Shown: in pieces, positions 8,013-15,369 of the stretch
Layout: every line of letters begins with the position of its first letter
How positions within the stretch are numbered: the first letter of the stretch is position 1
DNA from: JALZAA01 sp035316025
GTDB lineage: Bacteria; Actinomycetota; Acidimicrobiia; IMCC26256; JACDBD01
Assembly: GCA_035316025.1 (NCBI GenBank)
Contig: DATFXL010000084.1
Span: 1-38,841 of the forward strand
Direction: 5' to 3'
Length of the DNA stretch: 38,841 nt
Program-made: the position numbers and the translations under genes
Notes under the pieces: model-generated
Databases searched by the model: none
Told to the model about the DNA's origin: nothing
What the model saw: the letters and a program-made list of their open reading frames with translations, nothing else

Positions 8013-8094
8013 CGCGCCTCTCGACGCGCTGAAACGCAGACCGGGGCGGCCGCGTGGGTACGCTGCGGGCCGAGGGCACGGGGGGCACCACCAC

Positions 8095-8107
8095 GCGGGA
8101 CACCCGC
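8095..8107 (+). other. Hairpin touching the ribosome-binding region of the LMF-like gene
   Basis: GCGGG and CCCGC can pair around a 3-base loop, ending one base before the ATG at 8109 and burying the only G-rich SD-like bases. It may lower initiation; at this GC content a chance origin is plausible. The rest of 8013-8108 holds only a TACGCT box (8059-8064) as a possible -10. Confidence 0.3.
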
Positions 8108-8108
8108 C

Positions 8109-9578
8109 ATGGACTGGTTCGAAGCGCCCGAGTACTGGCTGAGCCGTTTCGTGTTCGAGCGCGCACTCGGCGTCGTCTACCTCGTCGCGTTCCTCGTTGC
8201 CTGGAACCAGTTCCGGCCCCTGCTGGGCGAGCGAGGGCTGCTGCCGGTGCCGCGGTTCGTGCGCAGGGCGCGGTTCCGCGACGCACCCAGCCTCTTCCAG
8301 TTCCGCTACTCGGACCGCTTGTTCACCATCGTGGCGGGGGCCGGCATCGCGCTCGCCGCGAGCGTGATCATCGGGCTACCGCAGGCGGGACCGCTCTGGG
8401 CGTCGATGCTCGTGTGGCTGACGCTGTGGGTGCTGTACCTGTCGATCGTCAACGTCGGGCAGACGTTCTACTCGTTCGGCTGGGAGTCGTTGCTGTGCGA
8501 GGTCGGCGCCTTGGCCGTGTTCCTCGGCGACGCCCGCACCGCGCCGCCGATCCTCGTCGTGTTCCTCATGCGCTGGCTGCTGTTCCGGCTCGAGTTCGGC
8601 GCCGGGTTGATCAAGATGCGCGGGGACCGCTGCTGGCGGGACCTGACCTGCCTCCACTACCACCACGAGACCCAGCCGATGCCGAACCCGCTGAGCTGGT
8701 ACTTCCACCATCTGCCTGGACGCGCGCACAAGGTCGAGGTGCTGGCGAACCACTTCGCGCAGCTCGTCGTCCCGTTCTTCCTGTTCACGCCGCAGCCGGT
8801 CGCAAGCATCGCCGGCGCGCTCATCGTCGTGACGCAGGCGTACTTGATCCTCTCGGGCAACTTCTCATGGCTCAACTTCCTGACGATCGTGCTGGCGATC
8901 TTCGCGTTCGGCGACGCGACGCTCGGGTACGTCCTCCCGATCGATCGACCCGAGCTCGTCGCTTCGCCATCCTGGTACGAGGGACTCGTGATCGCCCTCA
9001 CCGTGCTCGTCGCGCTCCTGAGCTACTGGCCGATCCGCAACATGCTCTCTCGCCGCCAGCTCATGAACTTCAGCTTCAACCGACTTCATTTCGTCGGCAC
9101 CTACGGCGCGTTCGGACACATCACGAAGGAGCGCTACGAGATCGTCATCGAAGGAACGAAGAGCGCCGGTCCGTCCGAGGCATGGATGGCGTACGAGTTC
9201 AAGGGAAAGCCCGGCGACCCGAAACGCCGTCCGCCCCAGGTCGCGCCGTACCACCTGCGCCTCGACTGGCTGATGTGGTTCGCGGCGATGGGCCCACCGG
9301 AGCGGTATCCGTGGACGATCGAGCTGGTCCAGCGACTGCTCGAGGGCGACGCGCCGACGCTCAAGCTCTTGCATCACAACCCATTCCCCGACCATCCACC
9401 CGCCGTCGTGCGCGCCCGCCTCTACCACTACCGGTTCACAAGCCGCGCCGAACGCCGCGAGACAGGCGCGTGGTGGGCGCGGACCCCGGTCGCGCTGTGG
9501 CTCCCGCCCCTCGCCCTCGACACGAGCGGGGCGCTCACCGCTTCGGCAACGGGTGATCGGCGAAGAAGTCCCACGTGA
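8109..9578 (+). CDS. Lipase maturation factor (LMF1/LMF2) family membrane protein
   Basis: A 489-residue polytopic membrane protein. Family features in order: an N-terminal helix with LGVVYLVAFLVAWNQFRPLLGERGLLP, VNVGQTFYSFGWESLLCEVG, FRLEFGAGLIKMRGDRCWRD, LTCLHYHHETQPMPNPLSWY, then the C-terminal block MNFSFNRLHFVGTYGAFGHI followed by a soluble domain (RPPQVAPYHLRLDWLMWFAA). In vertebrates LMF1 is an ER protein needed for folding of secreted lipases; bacterial members are widespread but uncharacterised. The C-terminus from about residue 475 lies on the opposite strand to a decayed hydrolase tail, so the last residues may have been recruited from that sequence. It lies 96 bases after the sulfatase gene on the same strand; a functional link is possible but not shown. 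Confidence 0.88.
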   Translation: MDWFEAPEYWLSRFVFERALGVVYLVAFLVAWNQFRPLLGERGLLPVPRFVRRARFRDAPSLFQFRYSDRLFTIVAGAGIALAASVIIGLPQAGPLWASMLVWLTLWVLYLSIVNVGQTFYSFGWESLLCEVGALAVFLGDARTAPPILVVFLMRWLLFRLEFGAGLIKMRGDRCWRDLTCLHYHHETQPMPNPLSWYFHHLPGRAHKVEVLANHFAQLVVPFFLFTPQPVASIAGALIVVTQAYLILSGNFSWLNFLTIVLAIFAFGDATLGYVLPIDRPELVASPSWYEGLVIALTVLVALLSYWPIRNMLSRRQLMNFSFNRLHFVGTYGAFGHITKERYEIVIEGTKSAGPSEAWMAYEFKGKPGDPKRRPPQVAPYHLRLDWLMWFAAMGPPERYPWTIELVQRLLEGDAPTLKLLHHNPFPDHPPAVVRARLYHYRFTSRAERRETGAWWARTPVALWLPPLALDTSGALTASATGDRRRSPT

Positions 9579-9606
9579 GCTCGATGGCGCGATAGCACAT
9601 CGCCGA
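9535..9606 (-). pseudogene. C-terminal remnant resembling an alpha/beta hydrolase or depolymerase
   Basis: On the minus strand, in a frame not used by any gene, about 22 codons end in a TGA at 9537 and read AIELTWDFFADHPLPKR at the C-terminus. The pattern of an acidic helix followed by W-x-FF-xx-HPLP closely resembles the last helix of poly(3-hydroxybutyrate) depolymerase/LpqC-type esterases. Upstream of it the frame turns Arg-rich and carries no hydrolase motif, and no start codon yields a full domain. I read it as the leftover 3' end of a deleted convergent gene whose tail overlaps the end of the LMF-like gene. The match rests on a short stretch. Confidence 0.45.
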
Positions 9607-9649
9607 CCGTTGCGATCGCGCAAAACGACCAGTTTGCGTGCGGTCGGCG
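9601..9649. other. Nested stem-loop in the LMF-like / membrane protein intergenic region
   Basis: The outer arms CGCCGACCG (9601-9609) and CGGTCGGCG (9641-9649) are a perfect 9-bp inverted repeat. Inside the 31-base loop are two further small hairpins, TTGCG/CGCAA (9610-9623) and AAAC/GTTT (9623-9635). It could be a structured RNA, an operator, or a terminator for the LMF-like gene. Part of it overlaps the decayed hydrolase frame. Confidence 0.4.
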
Positions 9650-9667
9650 CGGCGGCGAGCGCCGTTT
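9646..9667 (+). terminator. Possible intrinsic terminator after the LMF-like gene
   Basis: GGCGC (9646-9650) and GCGCC (9659-9663) form a 5-bp stem with an 8-base loop followed by G and TTT. It competes with the larger nested stem at 9601-9649 for the same bases. The T-run is short. Confidence 0.3.
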
Positions 9668-9726
9668 AAGAGTTTCGTGACTTGCATTTTCGGTTTCGGT
9701 GAGCCGCCCTAGGCTCCACGTCCAGC

Positions 9727-10404
9727 ATGTCCGAGAACGTCCACGTCCACACGCCCCACGAGTTCAGCGAGTCCGAGCGCGGCACCACGTCGAGGAGCGA
9801 GCGCGTGATGGAGCTCGTGGCGACGCTTCTGTTGGCGTTTGCGACACTCGGCATCGCGTGGAGCGGCTATCAGGGTGCGCGTTGGAGCGGTCAGCAGGCG
9901 CAGGAGTACTCGGCATCGAACGGGGCTCGTGCGCACGCCAACCGCGCCGCCATCGCAGGCGTGCAGGATCGGACCCAGGACCTGCTGAACTTCAACCGCT
10001 GGCTCGAGGTCACGACGGACGGGAACCAGGAGCTCGCCGACCTGTATCAGCGGCGCTTCCGGCCCGAGTTCCTCCCCGCGTTCGACGCGTGGCTCGCGAG
10101 CGATCCGTTGCACAATCCCAATGCGGAGTCCAGCCCGCTCCGGGAGGCCCAGTACAAGGTCGCCAACCTCGAACGATCCACGGCGCTCGACCATCAGGGC
10201 GACGTGCATTTCGAGAACGCGAGGAAAGCCACCGAGCACACCGATAACTACGTGCTGACCACGGTGTTCTTCGCCACCGTGCTCTTCTTCGCCGGCATCT
10301 CGATGCGATTCGTGTGGCAGTCGATGCGCATCGCGGTGCTCGTGCTGGGGTCGTTGAGCCTCGTGTGGGCCATCCTGCTCCTCGCGCGCTTGCCGATCCT
10401 GTAG
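9727..10404 (+). CDS. Unknown membrane protein with three predicted helices
   Basis: A 225-residue protein I cannot assign to a characterised family. A His/Glu/Ser-rich 28-residue N-terminus leads into one helix (about 29-47, ELVATLLLAFATLGIAWSGY). The next 125 residues are soluble, charged and rich in Gln, Asn and Arg (ARWSGQQAQEYSASNGARAH), probably helical and coiled. Two helices close the protein at about 176-196 and 202-225. The layout, one helix, a long helical loop, then a hairpin of helices, resembles small uncharacterised proteins of the DUF4337 type. The ATG at 9727 has no SD-like sequence; a TAGGCT box ends 11 bases upstream. It is followed 18 bases later by the acyl-CoA ligase gene, which has its own promoter-like box. 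Confidence 0.8.
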   Translation: MSENVHVHTPHEFSESERGTTSRSERVMELVATLLLAFATLGIAWSGYQGARWSGQQAQEYSASNGARAHANRAAIAGVQDRTQDLLNFNRWLEVTTDGNQELADLYQRRFRPEFLPAFDAWLASDPLHNPNAESSPLREAQYKVANLERSTALDHQGDVHFENARKATEHTDNYVLTTVFFATVLFFAGISMRFVWQSMRIAVLVLGSLSLVWAILLLARLPIL

Positions 10405-10410
10405 CCCCGG

Positions 10411-10416
10411 TAGCCT
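10411..10416 (+). promoter_or_regulatory. TAGCCT box, leaderless spacing to the acyl-CoA ligase GTG
   Basis: TAGCCT ends six bases before the GTG at 10423. No SD-like sequence lies between. A TTGCCG, 15 bases further upstream, is a weak -35 candidate. Confidence 0.5.
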
Positions 10417-10422
10417 GCGGCG

Positions 10423-12018
10423 GTGGCCGCCACCGACTGGAGCTTCGCCGGCGTGTGGCGCGGCATCGCGGAGGCGGCCCCCGACCGCGAGGCCGTCGTC
10501 TGCGGCGACCGTCGCATCACCTTCGGTCAGCTCGACGACCGCGCCCGCCGGCTCGCGTGGCACCTCGCGCAGGAGGCTGAGCTGGAGCGGGGCGACAAGG
10601 TGGCCATCGATCTCGTCAACTGCCCGGAGTACATCGAGACGTTCTTCGCGGCGCTGAAGCTGGGCTGCGTGCCGGTCAACGTCAACTACCGCTACGTCGC
10701 CGACGAGGTGCACTACGTCGTCGACAACTCCGACGCCAAAGCCGTCGCGCACGGGCCTGCCTTCGCCGACTCCGTGAAGAAGGCACTGAAACGCATCCAG
10801 AAACCGTGGCGGCCGTTCACGTTGCAGACAGGTGAGGCGTACGAGAACGCGCTCGCGGCGGCACCGCCCGCGACCGATTGGCAACCGGCGCACCGCCCCT
10901 CGGGCGACGAGTTGATCTTCCTGTATACGGGCGGGACCACGGGCATGCCCAAAGGCGTGGTGTGGCGCAGCGACGACCTGTACGTGTCGCTGTGGCGGAT
11001 GGGCCGCCCGGGGACCGAGCCACCCGATCCGATCGCCGCCGTGACCGCGGGCAAGCGCGCCGGAACCTGCCTCCCGGCGTGCCCGCTCATGCACGGCACC
11101 GGGCTGTTCATCGCGCTGTCGACGCTCAGCGGCGGCGGCGCCGTGGTCCTGATCGACGCGCTCGGTCTTGATCCGGCACGAGTGTGGAGCGAGGTCGAGC
11201 GCAACGCGGTCGAGGTGCTCACGATCGTCGGCGATGTGTTCGCGCGACCCCTCCTCGCCGCGCTCGACGCCGAACCGAACCGGTGGAACCTCTCGTCGTT
11301 GCGTGCGATCACCAGCTCCGGAGTCACGTGGAGCCCGGAGACGAAGACGGGGCTGCTGCGCCATGTTCCCCAGGTCATCCTGCTCGACTCGCTGGGCGCG
11401 TCGGAGGGCATGGCCAGCCGGCAGGCCGCCACCTCCGACGACGCCGAGATCAAGCCGGCCCGCTTCGCCGTCAACGACCACGTGAGAGTGTTCCGCGAGG
11501 ACACCGGCAAGGAGGTCACGCCGGGAAGCGACGAGATCGGGCTCCTCGCCGTCGGCGGGCGCATTCCGCTCGGCTACTGGCGCGATCCCGAGAAGACACG
11601 CCAGACCTTCAGGGTCATCGACGGCCGGCGGTACGCCGTCGCGGGCGACTACGCGCAGGTCGACGGGGACGGCACCATCCGCCTGCTCGGACGCGGATCG
11701 GCGTGCATCAACACGGGCGGCGAGAAGGTGTACCCGGAGGAGGTCGAGCTCGTGTTGCGCGAGCACGCGAGCGTGTTCGACTGCGTCGTCGTCGGCGTGC
11801 CCGACGAGCGCTTCGGCGAGATCGTCGTGGCGCTGGTGCAGGTCACCGAGAACCATTACCTCGACGAGCCGGATCTGGCGGCGTGGTGTCAGCACAAGCT
11901 CGCCGGGTACAAGAAGCCGCGGCGATTCCTCTTTGTCGACACACTCGAGCGCAACGCGGCGGGCAAGGCCAACTATCGGATCTTGCGCAAATTGGCCGCT
12001 GACAAGCTCGTGTCGTAG
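10423..12018 (+). CDS. Acyl-CoA synthetase / AMP-dependent ligase (FadD-type)
   Basis: A 531-residue member of the ANL adenylating superfamily. Motifs: phosphate loop YTGGTTGMPKGVV at about 169-180, CPLMHGTGLFIALSTLSGG, the adenine motif region DSLGASEGM, the hinge aspartate in YAVAGDYAQVDGDGTIRLLGR, NTGGEKVYPEEVE, and the C-terminal catalytic lysine in RNAAGKANYRILR. It would activate a carboxylic acid with ATP and load it on CoA. The TGGTTGMPKGVVWR and LMHGTG blocks recall FadD19/FadD17-type ligases of mycobacteria that act on sterol side chains, but there is no sterol-degradation neighbour here, so the substrate is open. The GTG start is supported by the TAGCCT box six bases upstream and by the first conserved block at residue 8. 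Confidence 0.92.
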   Translation: MAATDWSFAGVWRGIAEAAPDREAVVCGDRRITFGQLDDRARRLAWHLAQEAELERGDKVAIDLVNCPEYIETFFAALKLGCVPVNVNYRYVADEVHYVVDNSDAKAVAHGPAFADSVKKALKRIQKPWRPFTLQTGEAYENALAAAPPATDWQPAHRPSGDELIFLYTGGTTGMPKGVVWRSDDLYVSLWRMGRPGTEPPDPIAAVTAGKRAGTCLPACPLMHGTGLFIALSTLSGGGAVVLIDALGLDPARVWSEVERNAVEVLTIVGDVFARPLLAALDAEPNRWNLSSLRAITSSGVTWSPETKTGLLRHVPQVILLDSLGASEGMASRQAATSDDAEIKPARFAVNDHVRVFREDTGKEVTPGSDEIGLLAVGGRIPLGYWRDPEKTRQTFRVIDGRRYAVAGDYAQVDGDGTIRLLGRGSACINTGGEKVYPEEVELVLREHASVFDCVVVGVPDERFGEIVVALVQVTENHYLDEPDLAAWCQHKLAGYKKPRRFLFVDTLERNAAGKANYRILRKLAADKLVS

Positions 12019-12061
12019 GTTCTCCGCCCGTCCAGGGAAGCGACAACGGAACCGGCGAGCT

Positions 12062-12075
12062 CGACGGCGACGTCG
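12062..12075. terminator. Hairpin between convergent acyl-CoA ligase and SGNH genes
   Basis: CGACG and CGTCG form a 5-bp stem with a GCGA (GNRA) tetraloop in the 72-base gap between two convergent genes. There is no U-run on either strand, so it is at most a weak bidirectional terminator. Confidence 0.3.
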
Positions 12076-12090
12076 CTCCGAAACCCGGGC

Positions 12091-12780
12091 TCAGCGCACG
12101 CCGGCGATCGCTTCGTCGATCGCGTCGGCGAAGCGGCGACCGCCGGCCGAGTAGCCCGATCCTGATTTCGCGAAGTGTGCCCCGTCGAACGCGCGCACCC
12201 TGATCTGGCCGTTCACACAGCCCTGTACCCATCCCTCGTCGGGCAGGCACGGGAGTGTGTCGGTGTACGCGCCGTTGGCGAGCACCGATTCGCCGGCGTC
12301 GACGAACCGCGGCTCGGACGAGTACAGCCCGAGGGCGGCAGGCGCGCGGTCGCGGAACTTCGGCGGCCCGACCCAGAGGATCGGCGCGTCGACGCGCCGC
12401 TTCAGCCGCGCGATGTCGGCTTCGTATTTGGCCCGGACCTGGTCGGGCGTCGTGTAGCCCTGCATGCACGGCGTCAAGTCGTTGCCGACGAACTCGAGCA
12501 CCAGGACGCTGGGCTGCTCCACCGTGGACGCCTGCGCGATCTTGTCCACCCAGTCGCAGAGCGCGGTGCCGCCGTACGCGCGCACTTCGTCGGTGCTACG
12601 CAGGTATGGCGTCGCCTGCACGAGAAGGCTGTCGCCGTACATGATCACCGGGCCGCGCGAATGGGAAGCGGTCGACGACGACCTCGTCGCCCGGCCCGGC
12701 GTCGCCGACGGCGACGACACGAACCACACGTACGCGGCCAAGCCCGCGACGACGACCAGCGCGACGAGCACCCGCTTCAT
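12091..12780 (-). CDS. SGNH/GDSL-type hydrolase with N-terminal membrane anchor
   Basis: A 229-residue protein. Residues 1-22 form a signal anchor (KRVLVALVVVAGLAAYVWFV), followed by a Ser/Thr-rich linker. The catalytic blocks of the SGNH fold are present: block I YGDSLL with Ser51, block II Gly71, block III VGND with Asn100, and block V DGAHF with Asp199 and His202. Cysteines at 75, 105, 178 and 188 could form disulfides outside the cell. SGNH domains of this size act as esterases or in removal or transfer of O-acetyl groups on cell-envelope glycans; the C-terminal domain of OafB/OatA-type acyltransferases is similar. The ATG at 12780 is preferred over an upstream in-frame start because it directly precedes the anchor and a TAGCGT box sits seven bases before it. 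Confidence 0.85.
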   Translation of the reverse strand: MKRVLVALVVVAGLAAYVWFVSSPSATPGRATRSSSTASHSRGPVIMYGDSLLVQATPYLRSTDEVRAYGGTALCDWVDKIAQASTVEQPSVLVLEFVGNDLTPCMQGYTTPDQVRAKYEADIARLKRRVDAPILWVGPPKFRDRAPAALGLYSSEPRFVDAGESVLANGAYTDTLPCLPDEGWVQGCVNGQIRVRAFDGAHFAKSGSGYSAGGRRFADAIDEAIAGVR

Positions 12781-12787
12781 CGGGAGA

Positions 12788-12793
12788 ACGCTA
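12788..12793 (-). promoter_or_regulatory. TAGCGT box, leaderless spacing to the SGNH hydrolase ATG
   Basis: The minus strand reads TAGCGT, then seven bases, then ATG at 12780. No SD sequence is visible. It lies in the 80-base gap after the ABC permease gene, so the hydrolase may be transcribed separately from the exporter. Confidence 0.5.
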
Positions 12794-12860
12794 ATCGTGG
12801 CGTGCAACGACGAGGCCGCGCCGCGCAAGTTGACACCAGATGTTCAGTTCGTCGCCGGTG

Positions 12861-13727
12861 CTATTCGGTCTTTTGGAAGCTCCGGACGGCGAGGGTGAGC
12901 ATCGCGATTCCGAGGGTGAGGACGATCAGCACCTCGGTCCAGATCGGGACGACCCACCCGTTGATCGTCAAGGGCGCGGCATCGCTTTCGCCCAACATCA
13001 CGCGGCGGATGGGATCGATCCCGTAGGTCGCCGGGTTCAGGCGAGTCACGACCGCCAGCCAGGTCGCCAGCCCCGCCAGGGGGAAGATCGCGCCCGACAG
13101 GAAGAGCATCGGGTTCACAACGAGCCCCATCACCATCTGGAAGCTCTCCATGCGTTGCATGCGGCTGGCGATGACGATGCCGAACGAGGTCAACGCGAAC
13201 GCCAGGAGCAGGAGCAACGGGATGACCTCGATGATCTGGAGCGCGTCGAGGTGGACGCCGACGATCGGCGCCGCGATCAGGAGGATGAGCCCTTGGCCGG
13301 CGGCGACCGTCCCGGCGCCGGCCGCCTTGCCGAGCACGAGCCCGGCGCGACTTACGGGCGCGACGAGCATTTCGCGCAGGAATCCGAACTCACGGTCCCA
13401 GACGATCGAGATCGCAGAGAAGAGGCTGCTGAACAGCACCGACATCGCCATGACGCCGGGCAGGATGAACTGCTGGTAGTCCACGCCGCCGGCGCTCGCT
13501 TGTCCGACGAGCGGCTTGATCCCGGCGCCGAGCACGAACAAGAAGAGGATCGGCTGCGCGAGCCCGGACACGATACGGGCGGGCGTGCGCCGGAAGCGGA
13601 TGATCTCTCGGGTCCAGACCATGCCGATCGTGCGCAGGTTGCGGACGAGCGCACGTTCGGGCGTCGGCGCGGGGCGTCGGACGTCGGTGATGCCGGCGTC
13701 GGGCAGCGGCTGTGCGGTCGTGGCCAT
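12861..13727 (-). CDS. ABC-2 type exporter permease (second DrrB-like)
   Basis: A 288-residue membrane protein with an N-terminal cytoplasmic part (WTREIIRFRRTPARIVSGLAQ), six hydrophobic segments, the loop VWDREFGFLREMLVAPVSRAGLVLGK, and the blocks NPMLFLSGAIFPLAGLATWL and RLNPATYGIDPIRRVML. These are the standard landmarks of DrrB/ABC-2 exporters. Its ATG overlaps the ATPase stop by one base (TGATG), so the pair is tightly coupled. It has the same architecture as the permease at 1199-2038 but differs clearly in sequence, so the two exporters are not a recent duplication. The substrate is unknown. Confidence 0.88.
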   Translation of the reverse strand: MATTAQPLPDAGITDVRRPAPTPERALVRNLRTIGMVWTREIIRFRRTPARIVSGLAQPILFLFVLGAGIKPLVGQASAGGVDYQQFILPGVMAMSVLFSSLFSAISIVWDREFGFLREMLVAPVSRAGLVLGKAAGAGTVAAGQGLILLIAAPIVGVHLDALQIIEVIPLLLLLAFALTSFGIVIASRMQRMESFQMVMGLVVNPMLFLSGAIFPLAGLATWLAVVTRLNPATYGIDPIRRVMLGESDAAPLTINGWVVPIWTEVLIVLTLGIAMLTLAVRSFQKTE

Positions 13728-14731
13728 CAGCCGCGCCGAAAGCCGCGAACCATGGGGTTCGACCGGAGCTGGTCGCCGGCGCCAGCCTCGGCGTCGCGCA
13801 TCTCCCGCCCGGTGTACTGGATGAACACGTCGTCGAGGCTGGGGCGCCGCACGTTCACGTTGCGTACCCCGACGGTGAGGTGCTCGAACATGCGCGGCAC
13901 GAACGACTCCCCGTCGGGCACGCGCATCCGCAGCCCCGCACCGCCATCGAGCACCTCGCCCTCTACACCGAGCCCGCGTGCGATGTCGTCGCGGGCCTTC
14001 GGGTCGTCGGCGGTCTCGATCGTCACGGTGTCGACCCCGACGGACGCCTTCAGCGCGTGCGGCGAGTCGATGGCCACGATGTGGCCGCGGTCGATGATGG
14101 CGATGCGATCGCAGCGCTCCGCCTCGTCCATGTAGTGGGTCGTGAGGAACATCGTGGTCCGCTCGCGGGCCCGCAGCTCGTCGACGTAGTCCCAGATGTG
14201 GACGCGGGTCTGCGGATCGAGCCCGATGGTCGGCTCGTCGAGGAACAGGACGCGGGGTGTGTGCAGGAGGCCGCGGGCGATCTCGAGACGCCGTTTCATG
14301 CCCCCGGAGTAGAAACGGGTCTGCTGGCTCGCCCAGTCGGTGAGACCGACCATTTCAAGGAGCGGGTCCATCCGGCGCTTGATCTCGCCGCCGTGGAGCC
14401 CGTACAGGACGGCGTGGAAGCGCAGGTTCTCCTCACCGGTGAGGTAGTCGTCGAGGGTGACCTCCTGGAAGACGAGCCCGATGCTCGAACGCACCTCGTT
14501 GCGGGCGTCGACGACGTCGTGGCCGGCAACCCGGGCCTCCCCGCCGCTCGGGTGCATGAGCGTGCACAGGACGGAGATCGTCGTGGTCTTCCCGGCGCCG
14601 TTGGGCCCGAGGAACCCGAACAGCTCCCCCGGCTCCACGGAGAACGAGATGCCGTCGACGGCGGTGAACTCGCCGAACCGCTTGACGAGTCCGTCGACCT
14701 CGACCGCCTTCGTCCCGTTCGTCCCGACCAC
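13727..14731 (-). CDS. ABC exporter ATP-binding protein (second DrrA-like)
   Basis: A 334-residue ATPase. Walker A GPNGAGKT is at 42-49, followed by GLVFQEVTLDDYLTGEENL (Q-loop), signature YSGGMKRRLEIARGL, Walker B VLFLDEPTIGLDP, and the switch histidine in FLTTHYMDEAERC. The roughly 110-residue C-terminal extension (DTVTIETADDPKARDDIARG onward, ending with RRPSLDDVFIQYTGREMRD) is the DrrA/NodI-type accessory domain, longer than in the other ATPase of this window. The frame stays open for 77 codons upstream, but the GTG at 14731 is chosen because conservation starts at residue 9 and a TACTCT box ends eight bases before it. The partner permease follows with a one-base overlap. Confidence 0.92.
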   Translation of the reverse strand: MVGTNGTKAVEVDGLVKRFGEFTAVDGISFSVEPGELFGFLGPNGAGKTTTISVLCTLMHPSGGEARVAGHDVVDARNEVRSSIGLVFQEVTLDDYLTGEENLRFHAVLYGLHGGEIKRRMDPLLEMVGLTDWASQQTRFYSGGMKRRLEIARGLLHTPRVLFLDEPTIGLDPQTRVHIWDYVDELRARERTTMFLTTHYMDEAERCDRIAIIDRGHIVAIDSPHALKASVGVDTVTIETADDPKARDDIARGLGVEGEVLDGGAGLRMRVPDGESFVPRMFEHLTVGVRNVNVRRPSLDDVFIQYTGREMRDAEAGAGDQLRSNPMVRGFRRG

Positions 14732-14739
14732 GACAGGCC

Positions 14740-14745
14740 AGAGTA
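14740..14745 (-). promoter_or_regulatory. TACTCT box, leaderless spacing to the second ABC ATPase GTG
   Basis: The minus strand reads TACTCT, then eight bases, then GTG at 14731. This fits the TAnnnT -10 consensus and a leaderless transcript for the exporter operon. Confidence 0.5.
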
Positions 14746-15369
14746 CCGGCCGCGCCCCGCGATCCCGGCAGGACCTCGATACCGTCACGTCCGCCCGTCC
14801 TGCAGACAAATGCCCATATCGCCAATCAGGGTCGCAACACGCCGGACGAGCGGGTGCGCGGGTACCTCGCGAGGTCGGGCAGAAACCGAGGAATCGGGAC
14901 CTTTGACCCTGCCCCCCATAACCAGAACCTGTCATTGTCCCCGATCGTGAGGCACCGCGCACACGCTGGCTCGATGATCTCCGCCCTGAGCCGGGACGGT
15001 GCGCGGCGCATGCCGGGAGACCGGCGCCTCCTCCAGAGGGATATGCAGCACGGAGAAGTGGAGAAGCCGCTTCCCGGCGGTGAGCTGGTGGCCCACTCGC
15101 TCAACTCGTCGGGTCAGGACCGGGGCGGCTTCGGCTAGCAGCCGCCTGCTGGAAAACCTTCCCCGAGATCGCAATCCCCGTGGAGTGACGGCGCCGGTTC
15201 TCGGCGCCTCACCGGCCCCTCGAACGCCCCGCCGTCGTGACGACGCGCGGTCTTCGCGCCCGGCGTCAGAGGGCGCTGTCGGCCGCCGCCGAGGACGAAG
15301 GACGCGAGACCCCCGGCGCGAACCTCTCGGATCGCCGAGCGCGAAACTTGTGCCCTCGAGGAGGTCACC
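14746..15369. other. Gene-poor 0.6-kb region with palindrome and hairpin
   Basis: No convincing gene is seen. Short open frames exist on both strands (for example 14854-15138 plus and 14826-15104 minus) but their products are Arg/Ser-rich and match nothing I know. Structure present: a perfect 12-bp palindrome ACCTCGCGAGGT at 14864-14875, and a hairpin at 15185-15212 made of GTGA-C-GGCGCC and GGCGCC-TCAC around a 7-base loop with one bulged base. The strand pattern differs from neighbouring coding DNA, and the sequence could be a decayed gene, a leader for the thiamine-binding operon, or an undetected small RNA. Confidence 0.5.
15185..15212. other. 10-bp bulged hairpin 5' of the thiamine-binding operon
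   Basis: GTGA (15185-15188), bulged C, GGCGCC (15190-15195), loop GGTTCTC, GGCGCC (15203-15208), TCAC (15209-15212). It lies 157 bases before the GTG at 15370. No U-run follows on the plus strand. It could be a leader structure or a roadblock between the divergent operons. Confidence 0.45.

Noticed and set aside
9709..11895. 728-codon open frame on the minus strand
   Set aside because: It lies opposite the membrane protein and acyl-CoA ligase genes; its product is Arg/His/Glu-rich with no recognisable domain. Long antisense frames are normal at this GC content.
14854..15138. 94-codon plus-strand ORF in the gene-poor region
   Set aside because: No SD, no known motif, biased composition. It is left as part of the unexplained region.
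15185..15369. TPP riboswitch upstream of the thiamine-binding gene
   Set aside because: The conserved thi-box elements (CTGAGA and the ACCTGATCTGG-type core) are not present.
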